41,752 bases of DNA from assembly GCA_028702695.1 (NCBI GenBank), contig JAQVOH010000009.1, forward strand, positions 2,109-43,860. The letters run 5' to 3'. Origin of the DNA: Desulfotomaculaceae bacterium (GTDB lineage Bacteria; Bacillota; Desulfotomaculia; Desulfotomaculales; Pelotomaculaceae). Below, one piece after another: positions 1 to 10,864 of this stretch (positions are counted from its first letter, which is position 1; every line of letters starts with the position of its first letter). The position numbers and the translations under genes are program-made. The notes beneath the pieces were generated by a model. That model searched no databases and was not told the DNA's origin. It worked only from the letters and a program-made list of their open reading frames with translations.

Positions 1-1762
1 TGGAAAGTCTATGAATTTCTTTATCAATAAAGGCACCTACCCCGCTACAGCGTTTATCGCCACCAGTAAACACAAAACAATTATACGGAAGATCCAACTC
101 CCGTTTCCTATAGCATCTACCCATTCGCTGAAACAAGCCGTTCAAGTCGGATAACTCCGTAAATAGCAAGTCAAAATCAATATCCAGTGATGCCTCTACG
201 ATTTGGGTTGAAATCCATATGCCGCTTTCGTTACTCTTGCTTTGCCCCATTTCTAAAATATGCTTCTCTTTTTCTGCCCTGTCTGCTTTAGTAAAACAGC
301 TATGGAGAAGCTGGATCTGATGTTTATCTTCCGCCATTTCCTCTTTAAGTTGATGATAAATACTAACTGCGCTTTTTATAGTATTGCAAATCACTAAAAT
401 TTTCTTGCCGCCGTATTGTCGGCTAAAAATGAAGATATCCTCGGCGTTGATTTCCTTATTCAACACTTTCAAGCTGTGACGAAGACTATCGTCTGTAAAA
501 ACCCGAGGGGTTTCAAATGGAATTTCCTGCTCTCTCAGCAAATTAATAAAAAAATTTGGCAATGTAGCAGTTAAGATAGCAAACTTACCGCCCATGTGTG
601 TTATATAATGCAAGCCAAGTACTAGATAAGCCATTAATTCGGGAGAGTACATCTGTACCTCATCAACAATTACTTTAGCATAAGACAAGGTCGCCAGCTT
701 CTGCTCAAATCCCCTATACCGGAAAACAAAGCTAAACAGTTGATCCAAAGTACAAATGGTCAGAGGCAAAGAGAGCTGCCTTGTTTTCGTGTAATAGACA
801 TCAAGCGAAATGTCTTCCTTATTTTCATTTTGTTCATCTTTATCTCCAAACTCAATTTGCATGAGATAGCGGATAAATGTGTCCGAATGAAGCATACCGA
901 CCCGGTCTTCCCGGTTCTCCAACACAACATCTTTCGTGATGCGCTGATAAATCGCATTGATGGCACTTTTAAGCGGCAGAGTGAAGAATCCTTTAACATT
1001 CCCGAGCCATAAAAGGCCTGCCTCTGTCTTGCCCATTCCAGTCTGAGCAATTACAATGACATTCTTGTCTGCATTGTTTCGCATATAATCCTGCAAGTCA
1101 TTCCAATGAGCCTTTTCATTAACTTCCTTCCAGCGATCCATTAACCCATCCAAAGCTCCTTCAAGAAAGTCATTGGGATTCTCAACTGGAATATGTGCAC
1201 TCGCAGCGTAATCCAGACGGTTCAACAATCCCTCAAGCATGATAAAGCGGAAAAACGATTTTCCTTGCTCCTCGTAAAAACGTTCGTTCACACTGAAATA
1301 TCGCTGATCGATGTACTCTGCGAGAAATAATTTTTGTGGTAACTTATCATATTTAAAACGTCCAGATGGAGCACTTAGCCCTGCAAATTCCTCTTCAATA
1401 TCGGAATTCTGGAACGGCATTTTTCGGTCATGGTGATAAGCCACTGCCTGAAACAAAAGCTTAAGGTCTTTTTTTTCAAGCCCCTTTTCTTTGAGCATCT
1501 TGTAGTCGATAAAGGCTAGGCTTATAAGACCATGCGGAATTTCATTTATAAAACGTTTCCCAGTTCTAATTCGTTCTTGAAACTTAGAATTCAATTTTCC
1601 CAAATCATGATAAACACATGCCCAATACAATATATCCCAATCTATATCTGCAAACAGATTGGGATATATTTTTCGTAATAAAGCCAGATTCTCTAGTAAT
1701 TTATCAGTATGTTCCTGGATAGTCTCTTTGGGATTTGACTTTGCCAACGCACGTTCTTCCAC
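1..1762 (-). CDS. cas3: CRISPR-associated helicase/nuclease Cas3 (type I-B), C-terminus beyond the window
   Basis: Cas3 is recruited by Cascade to target-bound DNA, which it unwinds and degrades. I translated the minus strand from position 1762 and it stays open to the left edge, about 587 codons. An N-terminal HD nuclease domain is visible (YHDLGK near residue 52, H78, AYHHD near 110). The helicase core follows: Walker A AQTGMGKTEAG near 250, DEVQ Walker B, LTATLP motif III, and QRMGRC motif VI near the edge. The GTG start at 1762 is chosen because AGGAGGG lies six bases upstream; it begins 11 bases after the cas5 stop. Order and family match the Tneap-type I-B operon, in which cas4, cas1, cas2 and an array usually follow, here beyond position 1. 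The protein appears intact as far as it can be read. Confidence 0.93.
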   Translation of the reverse strand, partial: MEERALAKSNPKETIQEHTDKLLENLALLRKIYPNLFADIDWDILYWACVYHDLGKLNSKFQERIRTGKRFINEIPHGLISLAFIDYKMLKEKGLEKKDLKLLFQAVAYHHDRKMPFQNSDIEEEFAGLSAPSGRFKYDKLPQKLFLAEYIDQRYFSVNERFYEEQGKSFFRFIMLEGLLNRLDYAASAHIPVENPNDFLEGALDGLMDRWKEVNEKAHWNDLQDYMRNNADKNVIVIAQTGMGKTEAGLLWLGNVKGFFTLPLKSAINAIYQRITKDVVLENREDRVGMLHSDTFIRYLMQIEFGDKDEQNENKEDISLDVYYTKTRQLSLPLTICTLDQLFSFVFRYRGFEQKLATLSYAKVIVDEVQMYSPELMAYLVLGLHYITHMGGKFAILTATLPNFFINLLREQEIPFETPRVFTDDSLRHSLKVLNKEINAEDIFIFSRQYGGKKILVICNTIKSAVSIYHQLKEEMAEDKHQIQLLHSCFTKADRAEKEKHILEMGQSKSNESGIWISTQIVEASLDIDFDLLFTELSDLNGLFQRMGRCYRKRELDLPYNCFVFTGGDKRCSGVGAFIDKEIHRLS

Positions 1763-1773
1763 TACAATCCCTC

Positions 1774-3387
<1,614 letters not shown>

Positions 3388-3391
<4 letters not shown>

Positions 3392-5106
3392 TTTACTTCC
3401 CCCTTAATCTTTTCAGTTGTATTTTCACGGGTATCCTGAGCATCTATCAGTCCAGCGACAAAGGCATATCCCATAGTACTAAAACTCTTCTCTTGGCCCA
3501 AAACATCGGTAATGACTTTTGGAACTTGGCTCCTCACATAAAGATAGCAGTTAAGCGTCACATCCATAAACATATCGGTGTTAGATGTTTTAAGAGCATT
3601 GAGCAACCGATAACAAATCCCAGGAAGCTTATTGCCCGAACCTTTGTCGGTATACACCCCACGGAGATAATAACCCGCCGCTTTGGCGTTTTTGACTAGA
3701 TCAATATTTTCCTGTACTTGTTCCCTAGCTTTTTCCATCTTCATCCCTCCCAAACTTGTATAGATTCGCTGGTTGATTTTTAATATGTGATTCACATGCG
3801 TCCCATTAAAATAGCATTTTGACGAATCGGAAAGTTTATAATGCAACATCCTATGAATCAAAGTAAATAAATTCTGACTATTAAAAATACGGACAATGAC
3901 CTCGTCATAGATTTGGACACTCACACCGTTTTCGCTGAAAGCTGTTTTAATCAGACTGTTTAATTCCTGCTCAGATGCAACAATGATTTCCAGCATTTTT
4001 TGGGACAAGATATTGAAACGATAGCTCTCATTTTCATAACGGACGACCTGTATATCCGCAAGTTCATATTTGGCCGTATTATTTTCTTTTTCATGCAGCG
4101 CACCTACCAAGGCATGGTACACCGAGCGCATTCCTCTTTCAGGCAAGCTCAATATTTCCCTTTTAATCTTATAATTAATATTCAGCGCATCTTGCAGGCG
4201 GATATTCGCATTCACATAAAGGCCCCGATCATAAATGTAGAACATGCCGGCCGGCAAACAAGAATATATCAACTTACACACCGGGCAAATGGCTATATCA
4301 TTTTGAAAATCCCAAACATGAGAAGATTTCCTCGCAACATCAAAACCGGTTGCGTTTAAAAAGCTCAAATCATTACTCATATCCTTAATGGGGGCATCAC
4401 ACACAAAACAATTGTATTTATATTTACTCTTGTCACTTTTTAGGTAAACAGTTGCCGTATCTACAAAATATGTTTTGTAATCAACGTAGACATCTTTCTC
4501 CTTCGTCTGAGCGTTGAGGAAACTTACCCCATTCCAGGCATTTTTTATGACCGTATAAATGATATTTTTGGCTCCGATATACTGTTTGCTACCAGCACTG
4601 TCGCAGTAGTCAATGATCTGCCGCAAAATAGCAAAAACTTGTTCCACCTCTGCAATGACTCTGTTTTTATCGTCATTGAATTGCTGCTGGCCTTTATGCT
4701 CTTTAATTGTCGACAACTGTTTTTCCAGAGAAAGTATGTCTATATCCAAATCGATCAAATCGTAAGCAGCCTTATAGCTGTTGCTTTTGGTATAACGCTT
4801 GACATCTTTTATGTAGGTATTCAAGTTCTGAAGCGCCTTTAAATCAAAACTTTCAAAATTGCTTTCCTCATAGGCATCAAGCTTGTCCTTAAAACTGACT
4901 ATTTTGTACCATGACAATGTTTTCTCGTAGGTTCGGATCAGGTAATCAAAATACTTTTCCTCGAATCCGTCCAGGATTTCCGCTACAAACTCAACGGTAT
5001 CATCAATGATGTGAACATTTTCTTCTTTAACAATATTGATAAACCCAATCACCGCCGCGTTCCACTGCCAATCGCCCAGCGTGAGCCGGATTAAGCTGTT
5101 ATCCAT
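3388..5106 (-). CDS. cas8b: Large Cascade subunit Cas8 (Cst1-like, CxxC zinc-finger type, type I-B)
   Basis: The large subunit recognises the PAM and helps recruit Cas3. At 572 residues this is the longest cas gene after cas3. It carries two CxxC pairs (FVCDAP-type CxxC near 240 and ICPVC near 280), the putative zinc-binding arrangement of the Cst1 family. The rest is poorly conserved, as usual for Cas8. It lies 17 bases after cas6 and shares ATGA with cas7. Identification depends on the cysteine pairs, the size and the position between cas6 and cas7. Naming of Cas8 subfamilies is fluid, so the symbol is approximate. Confidence 0.87.
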
Positions 5107-5123
5107 TTTTCATCCCTCATCTC

Positions 5124-5855
5124 TCATACCACATCAACGCATCCAAAACACATCGCGCGACGGCTCCCGATACCTGACTTATAAAGGTACTCAAGTAAAT
5201 ATTTTTCCCCTTCCATCACTAAACTACCAATGGTGCAAGGAATGTAAATTCCGTAACTTTTAACGACCGTCTTTTTAAGATCAATAGGCTTGATTTGAAG
5301 AGCGTCAACATCGCTGCTAACATCTCTTCCAAAGACATTTTGTAGTTCAGTTTTCAAGTTGCGTTTCCAAATCTTTTCAAAGCTGTCATCCTCAAAAGTG
5401 AGATACCAGTCTCTTACCTCTTTCTCATTATGATCCCGGATAACAACAGGAGATAGAATTTTAAAAAGAACAGAATTTGTTGTAATGAGCGCTTCCTGTA
5501 CCTTGGTTATTGAAAGGGCCTTTAACTCATTATTGCTGTCCGCTAAGGGAAACCACTTGTTGATACGTGCCATAAGCGCATTAACCAGATGTATTCCTAA
5601 TAACACATCCTGGGTGGTAAACGTGGCATGTAGACGTTTGCTGTAAAGAGTTATCTCGTCCTTGGAAATAACTACCTTCGGCGCAAAATAGATGCTAAAA
5701 CAGAATGACTTAGGAGTGTGTCCTTCACCGTATAACACCGCATATAGGTCGTTGTTGTAGTCCTCAATAGCACTTTTTAGATAAGATAAAAACTTACGCC
5801 GGTAGTCCATCGGTAAATATTCATTGCTGGTCTCAAATTCAATTTTAATACGCAT
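5124..5855 (-). CDS. cas6: CRISPR RNA endonuclease Cas6
   Basis: Cas6 cuts the pre-crRNA within each repeat to give mature guides. The 243-residue protein ends in the diagnostic glycine-rich loop (SGIGSRRAMCFGCVDVV), and His46 in GEGHTPKSF is a candidate catalytic residue. It is the first gene of the operon; the ATG at 5855 follows GGAGGCGAAACA. A sigma-A-type promoter lies about 130 bases upstream. The substrate repeat cannot be predicted because no array is in view. Confidence 0.93.
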   Translation of the reverse strand: MRIKIEFETSNEYLPMDYRRKFLSYLKSAIEDYNNDLYAVLYGEGHTPKSFCFSIYFAPKVVISKDEITLYSKRLHATFTTQDVLLGIHLVNALMARINKWFPLADSNNELKALSITKVQEALITTNSVLFKILSPVVIRDHNEKEVRDWYLTFEDDSFEKIWKRNLKTELQNVFGRDVSSDVDALQIKPIDLKKTVVKSYGIYIPCTIGSLVMEGEKYLLEYLYKSGIGSRRAMCFGCVDVV

Positions 5856-5951
5856 TGTTTCGCCTCCTTCACTTAAAACTCAAAAATCCATACTGGTTAG
5901 ATTAATCAACACTATCTCACTAAACTAATACAATTTACATTTCAGCTTGAG

Positions 5952-5965
5952 TAGATTACAATCTA
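5952..5965. promoter_or_regulatory. Inverted repeat just downstream of the cas promoter, possible operator
   Basis: TAGATT and AATCTA flank a two-base spacer. The site lies in the predicted 5-prime leader of the cas operon. A second short palindrome, GATTAATC, sits about 45 bases further on. Role inferred from position only. Confidence 0.3.
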
Positions 5966-5989
5966 TCCATGTATAAGTTTATAAGTATA

Positions 5990-6018
5990 ATATTACCTTT
6001 TTACATATTAATTGTCAA
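5990..6018 (-). promoter_or_regulatory. Sigma-A-type promoter of the cas operon
   Basis: On the minus strand TTGACA (6013-6018) is separated by exactly 17 bases from TAATAT (5990-5995). The predicted start of transcription is near 5983, giving a leader of about 130 nt before cas6. A TAGATT-AC-AATCTA inverted repeat at 5952-5965 falls at roughly +20 to +32, where a repressor could act. The promoter call rests on sequence match only. Confidence 0.7.
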
Positions 6019-6145
6019 CGGCATTTTGGTAGACATATATCCCATGTCGGCTGGAAAATGGTGCCTTGGCTGAGAGAGCTAAGGGTGTGTACCTTGGGCT
6101 GTGGGCTTGTTGTTGTTATCCATGTTTCTGGATTTTTCCCTGTAA

Positions 6146-6228
6146 ACTAACGCTCGTTCGAGTCTGTCATGGGTTTGCGAGGTGTTTTCTGCACAAAAAA
6201 AAGAAACACCCGTTAAAGGAGCGTTAGT
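6146..6228. repeat. Nested inverted repeats, 83 bp
   Basis: A perfect 10-bp pair, ACTAACGCTC (6146-6155) and GAGCGTTAGT (6219-6228), encloses a second pair, GGTGTTT (6181-6187) and AAACACC (6204-6210), with an A8 run in the inner loop. It abuts the reverse transcriptase relic. It could be a small MITE-like insertion or a structured RNA relic. No convincing target duplication is visible. Confidence 0.45.
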
Positions 6229-6248
6229 ATTTGCGGTCGCAATGAAAT

Positions 6249-6360
6249 GATATTAGCATCATCGGCATAACGGCATAATTTATGTCCTCTTCTTTCCCGT
6301 TCTTTGTCCATTTTGTCCAGCATTATGTTGCTGCCTGAGCAGTGGGCTGAAGTGCCCGCC
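6249..6360 (-). pseudogene. Relic of a group II intron reverse transcriptase
   Basis: Minus-strand translation from the ATG at 6323 gives MLDKMDKERERRGHKLC followed by RYADDANI, the catalytic YADD block of group II intron-encoded reverse transcriptases (YADD at 6258-6269). Just upstream, in another frame, GGxFSPLL (from 6360) matches the preceding QGGPLSPLL motif, with the glutamine codon apparently replaced by TAA. The fragment therefore has a frameshift and a stop, and the rest of the protein is missing. It is non-functional debris between spoIVFB and the cas operon. The roughly 200 bases on the spoIVFB side (6361-6531) show no gene and may be further mobile-element remains. Confidence 0.75.
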
Positions 6361-6531
6361 TTATGCAAAGTAACCTGCCAAAGTGTTGATAATCCTGTGC
6401 CGATCGTTGTTTCCTAAAGCAAAGAGAGAAAGGATGCAAAACTTATCAAGGAGACAGGGGCTATGTAAAATTACGGAGGAGTGCGGAGAGAGCGGAAGTT
6501 AACCCCGGGATCACTACCCAAGAGGCTTTTT

Positions 6532-6560
6532 GGAAGCAGGAGAACCGTCACCTTGCTTCC
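6532..6560. repeat. REP-like palindromic repeat, copy A
   Basis: GGAAGCAGG (6532-6540) and CCTTGCTTCC (6551-6560) form an imperfect stem around AGAACCGTCA. Nearly the same sequence recurs at 22962-22990. Both copies begin a few bases after a minus-strand gene stop (here spoIVFB). The core containing GGTTCTCC resembles dispersed repeats seen with REP-associated transposases in Firmicutes, a resemblance from memory. Confidence 0.55.
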
Positions 6561-6564
6561 TTCA

Positions 6565-7437
6565 CTATTTCAACAGGCTGCCGACTGGGATATCCATGCC
6601 GTCTTTAAGCAGGGCGTCAACTATTTGGGCCTCGCTGACCACACCACGATACTGGTAATCCTTATCCACGAGCAGGACCAGGTGAAAGCGCTTGGGGACG
6701 AACAACCGGATGATCTCACCCAGTGGCACCGTATCAAACGAAACCAGCGGCTCACCCGGCAGCACACCGGCTGCAACCAGTTCCTTTTTTTTCTGGGCCA
6801 GGTGTCTGATAAAATGGTAGGAAGCCAGGGATTTTTCATTGATGGCGGCATAAAGAAGGAAAAGGCCGGTTACAACTATATCGATCCCGGACATTCCCGC
6901 AGCCAGCCCCGCAGTCCCACCCAGCACAATGGCCGCGCCCCAGAACTGCCCCCACCACGCGGCCTGGTAAGTAGCCTTTTTAAAGCCTATGCGCCTGGCT
7001 AGGTAAGCCCGGTAAACCCTACCCCCGTCAAGAGGAAGCGCCGGAAGCAGGTTAAATGCCGCCACCATCAGGTTGCACTGGAGAAAAAAAGCGCCGAGGT
7101 CGTTGTCCAACAGGCCGTTGTTTTTCAGTGCGGTTCCCAGTCCAAACAGCAACAGGTTGGTGGCAGGGCCTACGGCAGCCACGTATACTTCTTTAGAAGG
7201 ATCAAACACCACCTCGCCGCCGATGTGGCTAACGCCGCCGAAGGGCAACAGTTCAACATCGGAAACATTGACGCCAAACCAACGTGCCGCTGCTATATGA
7301 GCCATCTCATGGAGCAGTACCACGGCAAAGGCAATCAGTCCCTTACCCAGCACCCCAGCTATAAAAAACAGCCCCAGGAGGGCCAGGAAACCATTATTCA
7401 GGTTGATATTCACGCCATATATGCGACCGACTTTCAA
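6565..7437 (-). CDS. spoIVFB: Stage IV sporulation protein FB, intramembrane M50 metalloprotease
   Basis: SpoIVFB is the site-2-type protease in the forespore membrane that processes pro-sigma-K. The 290-residue protein has several hydrophobic segments, the zinc motif HEMAH near residue 44, and the third ligand motif LPLDGGR near 136, both expected of the family. The C-terminal 70 residues resemble a CBS-like regulatory domain (FHLVLLVDKDYQYRGVVSE). The TTG start at 7437 is preceded by AAGGGG eight bases upstream. It follows spoIVFA by 19 bases, the same pairing as in Bacillus. A sporulation sigma factor is expected but was not proven from sequence. Confidence 0.88.
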   Translation of the reverse strand: MKVGRIYGVNINLNNGFLALLGLFFIAGVLGKGLIAFAVVLLHEMAHIAAARWFGVNVSDVELLPFGGVSHIGGEVVFDPSKEVYVAAVGPATNLLLFGLGTALKNNGLLDNDLGAFFLQCNLMVAAFNLLPALPLDGGRVYRAYLARRIGFKKATYQAAWWGQFWGAAIVLGGTAGLAAGMSGIDIVVTGLFLLYAAINEKSLASYHFIRHLAQKKKELVAAGVLPGEPLVSFDTVPLGEIIRLFVPKRFHLVLLVDKDYQYRGVVSEAQIVDALLKDGMDIPVGSLLK

Positions 7438-7456
7438 AGAAAAGGCCCCTTCCCTC

Positions 7457-8152
7457 TTACCTGAGCTGCAACCTGGTTAGCGGATCCACCAGCTTATTGT
7501 TTTCCCTCATTTCGAAATGCAGCCCTCCACCGGGAATATCACCGGCAGTCCCAACCTCACCTATGACCTGCCCGGCCTGAACAGCCTGCCCCTCCTCCAC
7601 TATCAAACGCGCCAGTTCACCGTAGAAGGAAAAATAGCCCTCCCCCGTGTGTTCGATCAAGACATATTTACCGAGTACCGGGCTGTCTCCCAACCGCTGT
7701 ACCGTACCATCCTGTACGGCCATCACCGGGCTGCCGACCGGCGCGGCAATGTCAATACCTGAGTGAAAACGCTCCATGTTGTCGATGGGATCCACAACCA
7801 TGCCATAGCCACGCACCACCTGGCCGGACACCGGAACCTGCAGGCTCTCCGGCATTTCGGTAAGGCCATTTATTGAAATAACCGGCTGGGGGCTGCTCGG
7901 CAAAGGCCATTCAGTATTGGCTATGGCCAAGCCATACTGGACCACCCTCTCAAATACAGGCTGATAATTCCATTCCGTGGTCAGAACACTCTTGAGGTTT
8001 TCCCTGGCTCCTACTCCCCAGGGATTGGCAGTATCCTTGAGCGCCAGGAAGCCCATCATAATTACCAGTGCCGCAAAGACCCGAAAAAGGTTATGGTTTT
8101 TATAGATTGCACGCTTTGGCTTCTTCCAGTGAGGAGGCCTGTAGGTGGACAT
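7457..8152 (-). CDS. spoIVFA: SpoIVFA-like membrane protein with degenerate M23/LytM domain
   Basis: SpoIVFA anchors and inhibits SpoIVFB in the outer forespore membrane. The 231-residue product has one transmembrane segment near residues 27-45 and a C-terminal M23 peptidase-like domain (FHSGIDIAAPVGSPV; LIEHTGEG). The final motif reads GGGLHFEM, so the first histidine of the usual HxH is missing and peptidase activity is unlikely, as in known SpoIVFA. The ATG at 8152 has GGAGG five bases upstream. A longer frame to 8323 is rejected because it would cross a terminator. Adjacent spoIVFB supports the assignment. Confidence 0.8.
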   Translation of the reverse strand: MSTYRPPHWKKPKRAIYKNHNLFRVFAALVIMMGFLALKDTANPWGVGARENLKSVLTTEWNYQPVFERVVQYGLAIANTEWPLPSSPQPVISINGLTEMPESLQVPVSGQVVRGYGMVVDPIDNMERFHSGIDIAAPVGSPVMAVQDGTVQRLGDSPVLGKYVLIEHTGEGYFSFYGELARLIVEEGQAVQAGQVIGEVGTAGDIPGGGLHFEMRENNKLVDPLTRLQLR

Positions 8153-8238
8153 TAGGTCCTCCGACTTGAATGCTCCGCCTGGCTTAATACCTGTACCTTT
8201 CAAAGTATAACCCCCCGTTAAGGCTTGTCTGATAAAGT

Positions 8239-8261
8239 ATATTTCCTTATATAGGAAATAT
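8239..8261. promoter_or_regulatory. 8-bp inverted repeat upstream of spoIVFA, possible sporulation promoter region
   Basis: ATATTTCC and GGAAATAT flank a seven-base spacer about 90 bases upstream of spoIVFA. Read on the minus strand, CATATT followed 14 bases later by ATATACTT loosely resembles a sigma-E promoter. Both assignments are weak. Confidence 0.25.
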
Positions 8262-8274
8262 GACAATCCCCCTA

Positions 8275-8298
8275 TAAAAAAAAGAGCCCGAAGGCTCC
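8275..8298 (-). terminator. Rho-independent terminator after rodA
   Basis: On the minus strand GAGCC-TTCG-GGCTC is followed by eight T residues. It separates the rodA unit from spoIVFA and argues against starting spoIVFA upstream of it. Confidence 0.85.
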
Positions 8299-8380
8299 AA
8301 GCTTGCACACAATAATTAAACACGGCAGCAGAGGATGAAAACTAAGCGATATGGGTGGTGAGGGCTCATACAGTCTTACG

Positions 8381-9571
8381 TCAGAATACAATCTGCTGCC
8401 TGCGCATGTTGATATTGAGAAGAAGGCCGAGCGCTGCCAGGTTGGTCACCATATTGCTTCCCCCATAGCTGAACATCGGTAAGGGTATTCCAGTGACCGG
8501 CATGATCCCGCTGGTCATACCTACGTTAACCAGGACGTGGAAAGTGAGCATGGAGACCACGCCGGCCGACAACAGGAATCCGAAATTATCCCTGGCGTTG
8601 ATGGCGATATGGATACACCGGTAGATCAACACAAAGAATAAAAAGAGCAGCAGTATCGCTCCGGCAAAGCCCAGTTCTTCCCCCACCACTGAAAAAATGA
8701 AGTCAGTTTCCTGGATCGGTAGAAAGTTACCGTGCGTCTGGCTACCGTTAAACAGACCACGTCCGAACAGCCCGCCTTGACCAATGGCAATCTGGGACTG
8801 GATAATATGGTAGCCGTCTCCGTGCCAGTCCTGCCAGGGGTTGATGAAAATAATCAGGCGTTTTAACTGGTAGTCCTTCAAAGGTATCCACAGATTATAA
8901 TTACTGTGGGCTTCAAACCAAAAATGCGCCCCGATCCACAGGCAAGCCAAAGCCAGACCACCCAGGAGCAAGCCGATTAATAGTGAGGGCCGCGCTCCCG
9001 CCACAAAAAGCATCCCAAACATGATGGCCATAAACACCAGGGAAGTACCCAAATCCGGCTGTTTCAAAATAAACAGCAGGGGCACTCCGATAAAGGCAAA
9101 GCATGGCAGAAGATCCCTGAACCGGTTTAACCTACCCTGACGAGAATCCAAAAAAGCAGCAAAACAAATGATAATAATTAGCTTTGAAAATTCCGAAGGT
9201 TGAAAGCGGAAAGGGCCAATTTCTATCCAGCGCTGTGCTCCCAGGGCCGAATCACCAACGAACAATACCGCACCCAGCATGATCAGGTTAAGGATATAAA
9301 GGGCTTTGGTGTGCTTGGCCAGGTCCTCGTAATGGATGTACAGCGCCATTGCCATAGCCACAAAACCAAGGCAGATGTTAATGATTTGCTTTTTGACAGA
9401 CGCAAAAGCATCTCCGCTATTGCTCACCCCTTCAGCCACCGGCAAGACGTCGGTAGGTTTGGTGGCGCTATAAATAATCACCAGGCTGAAAAGGATGATT
9501 GTGGCAACCGTCAATAACAGGGTATAGTCTACTTTTTTAAACAGTCTGCTTTGTGTGAAAATAGTCAGCAC
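8381..9571 (-). CDS. rodA: Rod shape-determining peptidoglycan glycosyltransferase RodA (SEDS family)
   Basis: RodA polymerises lipid II into glycan strands in the elongasome, partnered by a class B PBP such as the mrdA product here. The 396-residue protein has about ten membrane segments. SEDS hallmarks are visible: ALGAQRWIEIGPFRFQPSE near 110-125, KQPDLGTS near 168, and the C-terminal FSYGGSNM motif. The aspartate in PDLGTS is the expected catalytic region. It lies between two terminators, downstream of minE, in a cluster shared with minCDE and mreBCD. RodA is preferred over FtsW because of the mre/mrdA context. Confidence 0.93.
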   Translation of the reverse strand: MLTIFTQSRLFKKVDYTLLLTVATIILFSLVIIYSATKPTDVLPVAEGVSNSGDAFASVKKQIINICLGFVAMAMALYIHYEDLAKHTKALYILNLIMLGAVLFVGDSALGAQRWIEIGPFRFQPSEFSKLIIIICFAAFLDSRQGRLNRFRDLLPCFAFIGVPLLFILKQPDLGTSLVFMAIMFGMLFVAGARPSLLIGLLLGGLALACLWIGAHFWFEAHSNYNLWIPLKDYQLKRLIIFINPWQDWHGDGYHIIQSQIAIGQGGLFGRGLFNGSQTHGNFLPIQETDFIFSVVGEELGFAGAILLLFLFFVLIYRCIHIAINARDNFGFLLSAGVVSMLTFHVLVNVGMTSGIMPVTGIPLPMFSYGGSNMVTNLAALGLLLNINMRRQQIVF

Positions 9572-9634
9572 ACTCTCTTCTGGCTAATATTTCTTTTTAA
9601 CATACATATTATATTATATTACAGTGTTTTATAT

Positions 9635-9664
9635 AAAAAAAGTCCGTTATATGCATAACGGACT
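9635..9664 (-). terminator. Rho-independent terminator after minE
   Basis: On the minus strand a perfect 10-bp stem, AGTCCGTTAT and ATAACGGACT around a four-base loop, is followed by seven T residues. It closes the minCDE unit; rodA, 64 bases on, probably has its own promoter or depends on read-through. Confidence 0.88.
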
Positions 9665-9690
9665 GGTATTAATTCACTATCAGAAACACT

Positions 9691-9963
9691 TTAAAAGGCT
9701 GTACCCGTTCTTTTCATGCCTGTTACGGGAATATTGGCTACCAGCGCCACGGTGTTCCCGCTGGAGTCCAGGCTAACCTCCAGACCATTTTCATCAATGT
9801 CCATGTAGTTGGAGATAACCTGAATCAACTCGGTCCTTAAAGTCTCAAGCAACTGGGGTGATATGCTACTCCGGTCGTGTACCAGAACCAGGCGCAGCCT
9901 CTCCTTGGCCACTTGCTTGCTTCCGCTATCCCTACCAAAGACCCTTCTCAGTAAATCCAGCAT
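9691..9963 (-). CDS. minE: Cell division topological specificity factor MinE
   Basis: MinE stimulates the MinD ATPase and drives MinCD off the membrane, keeping division at mid-cell. The 90-residue product has the usual N-terminal amphipathic stretch (MLDLLRRVFGR), a MinD-contact region (AKERLRLVLVHDR) and the C-terminal dimerisation domain. Length is normal. It follows minD by 17 bases in the same transcript and is followed by a strong terminator. The presence of MinE indicates an oscillating or MinE-controlled Min system, not one governed by DivIVA/MinJ alone. Confidence 0.95.
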   Translation of the reverse strand: MLDLLRRVFGRDSGSKQVAKERLRLVLVHDRSSISPQLLETLRTELIQVISNYMDIDENGLEVSLDSSGNTVALVANIPVTGMKRTGTAF

Positions 9964-9980
9964 TTCCGCGCCCCCTTCTG

Positions 9981-10775
9981 CTACTTCAGGCCGATTATTT
10001 TCTTTAATTTTTTAAAGAAGCCGGTTTCTTCATCGAGGTTCATCATGGGTACCTCATCACCCGCAACACGGCGGACTATATTTTGATAGGCCTGACCCGC
10101 CCGGGTGTTTTGATCAGTCACTACAGGCTCACCACGGTTGGTGGTTATAACAATCATCTCGTCTTCCGGAATAACCCCCAAAAGGTCCACGGCGAGAATA
10201 TCAATGATGTCTTCGATGCCCATCATGTCTCCTTGCCTGACCATTTTAGGCCGGATGCGGTTGATGATTAACTTCGGCTCGCGCAAGTCTGCGGCTTCCA
10301 GCAGGCCGATAATGCGGTCGGCATCCCGTACCGCCGATACCTCAGGTGTAGTCACCACCACGGCCTTATCAGCTCCGGCTATAGCATTGCGAAAACCCTG
10401 TTCGATTCCCGCCGGACAGTCGATGATGACAAAATCAAAATCGCTTTTTAAGTCCTCGCAAAGTTGACACATCTGCTCAGGGCTAACCGCGGTCTTATCT
10501 TTGGTTTGTGCCGCCGGTAGAAGGTGCAGTCCTTCCAAGCGCTTGTCTTTAATCAAGGCCTGCTTAAGGCGGCAGTTGCCGCTGGTAACGTCCACAATAT
10601 CATATACGATTCTATTCTCCAGCCCCAGGACCACATCCAGGTTTCTCAGGCCGATATCGGTATCAAGAAGCGCCACTTTATAGCCCATAGCTGCCAAGCC
10701 TGTGCCGATATTAGCCGTGGTGGTGGTTTTACCCACTCCACCCTTACCGGAAGTAATAACGATTACTTCACCCAT
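9981..10775 (-). CDS. minD: Septum site-determining ATPase MinD
   Basis: MinD is the membrane-cycling ATPase that carries MinC to the membrane. The 264-residue protein shows the deviant Walker A GKGGVGKTT at residue 10, the LLDTDIGLRNLD switch, and a C-terminal amphipathic membrane-targeting helix (FFKKLKKIIGLK). Length and motifs are complete. It lies between minC and minE, as expected. Confidence 0.97.
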   Translation of the reverse strand: MGEVIVITSGKGGVGKTTTTANIGTGLAAMGYKVALLDTDIGLRNLDVVLGLENRIVYDIVDVTSGNCRLKQALIKDKRLEGLHLLPAAQTKDKTAVSPEQMCQLCEDLKSDFDFVIIDCPAGIEQGFRNAIAGADKAVVVTTPEVSAVRDADRIIGLLEAADLREPKLIINRIRPKMVRQGDMMGIEDIIDILAVDLLGVIPEDEMIVITTNRGEPVVTDQNTRAGQAYQNIVRRVAGDEVPMMNLDEETGFFKKLKKIIGLK

Positions 10776-10864
10776 TCGTAAACTTCCTCCTCTATTAAGT
10801 GTGACACGCCGTAAAAAGAAAATAGGGCTCCTTAGACGACTGATAATTTAAGGTTCGTGGACCC

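Noticed and set aside
8153-8323. Longer start for the spoIVFA-like gene
   Set aside because: It would cross a strong minus-strand terminator at 8275-8298, and the ATG at 8152 has a good ribosome site.
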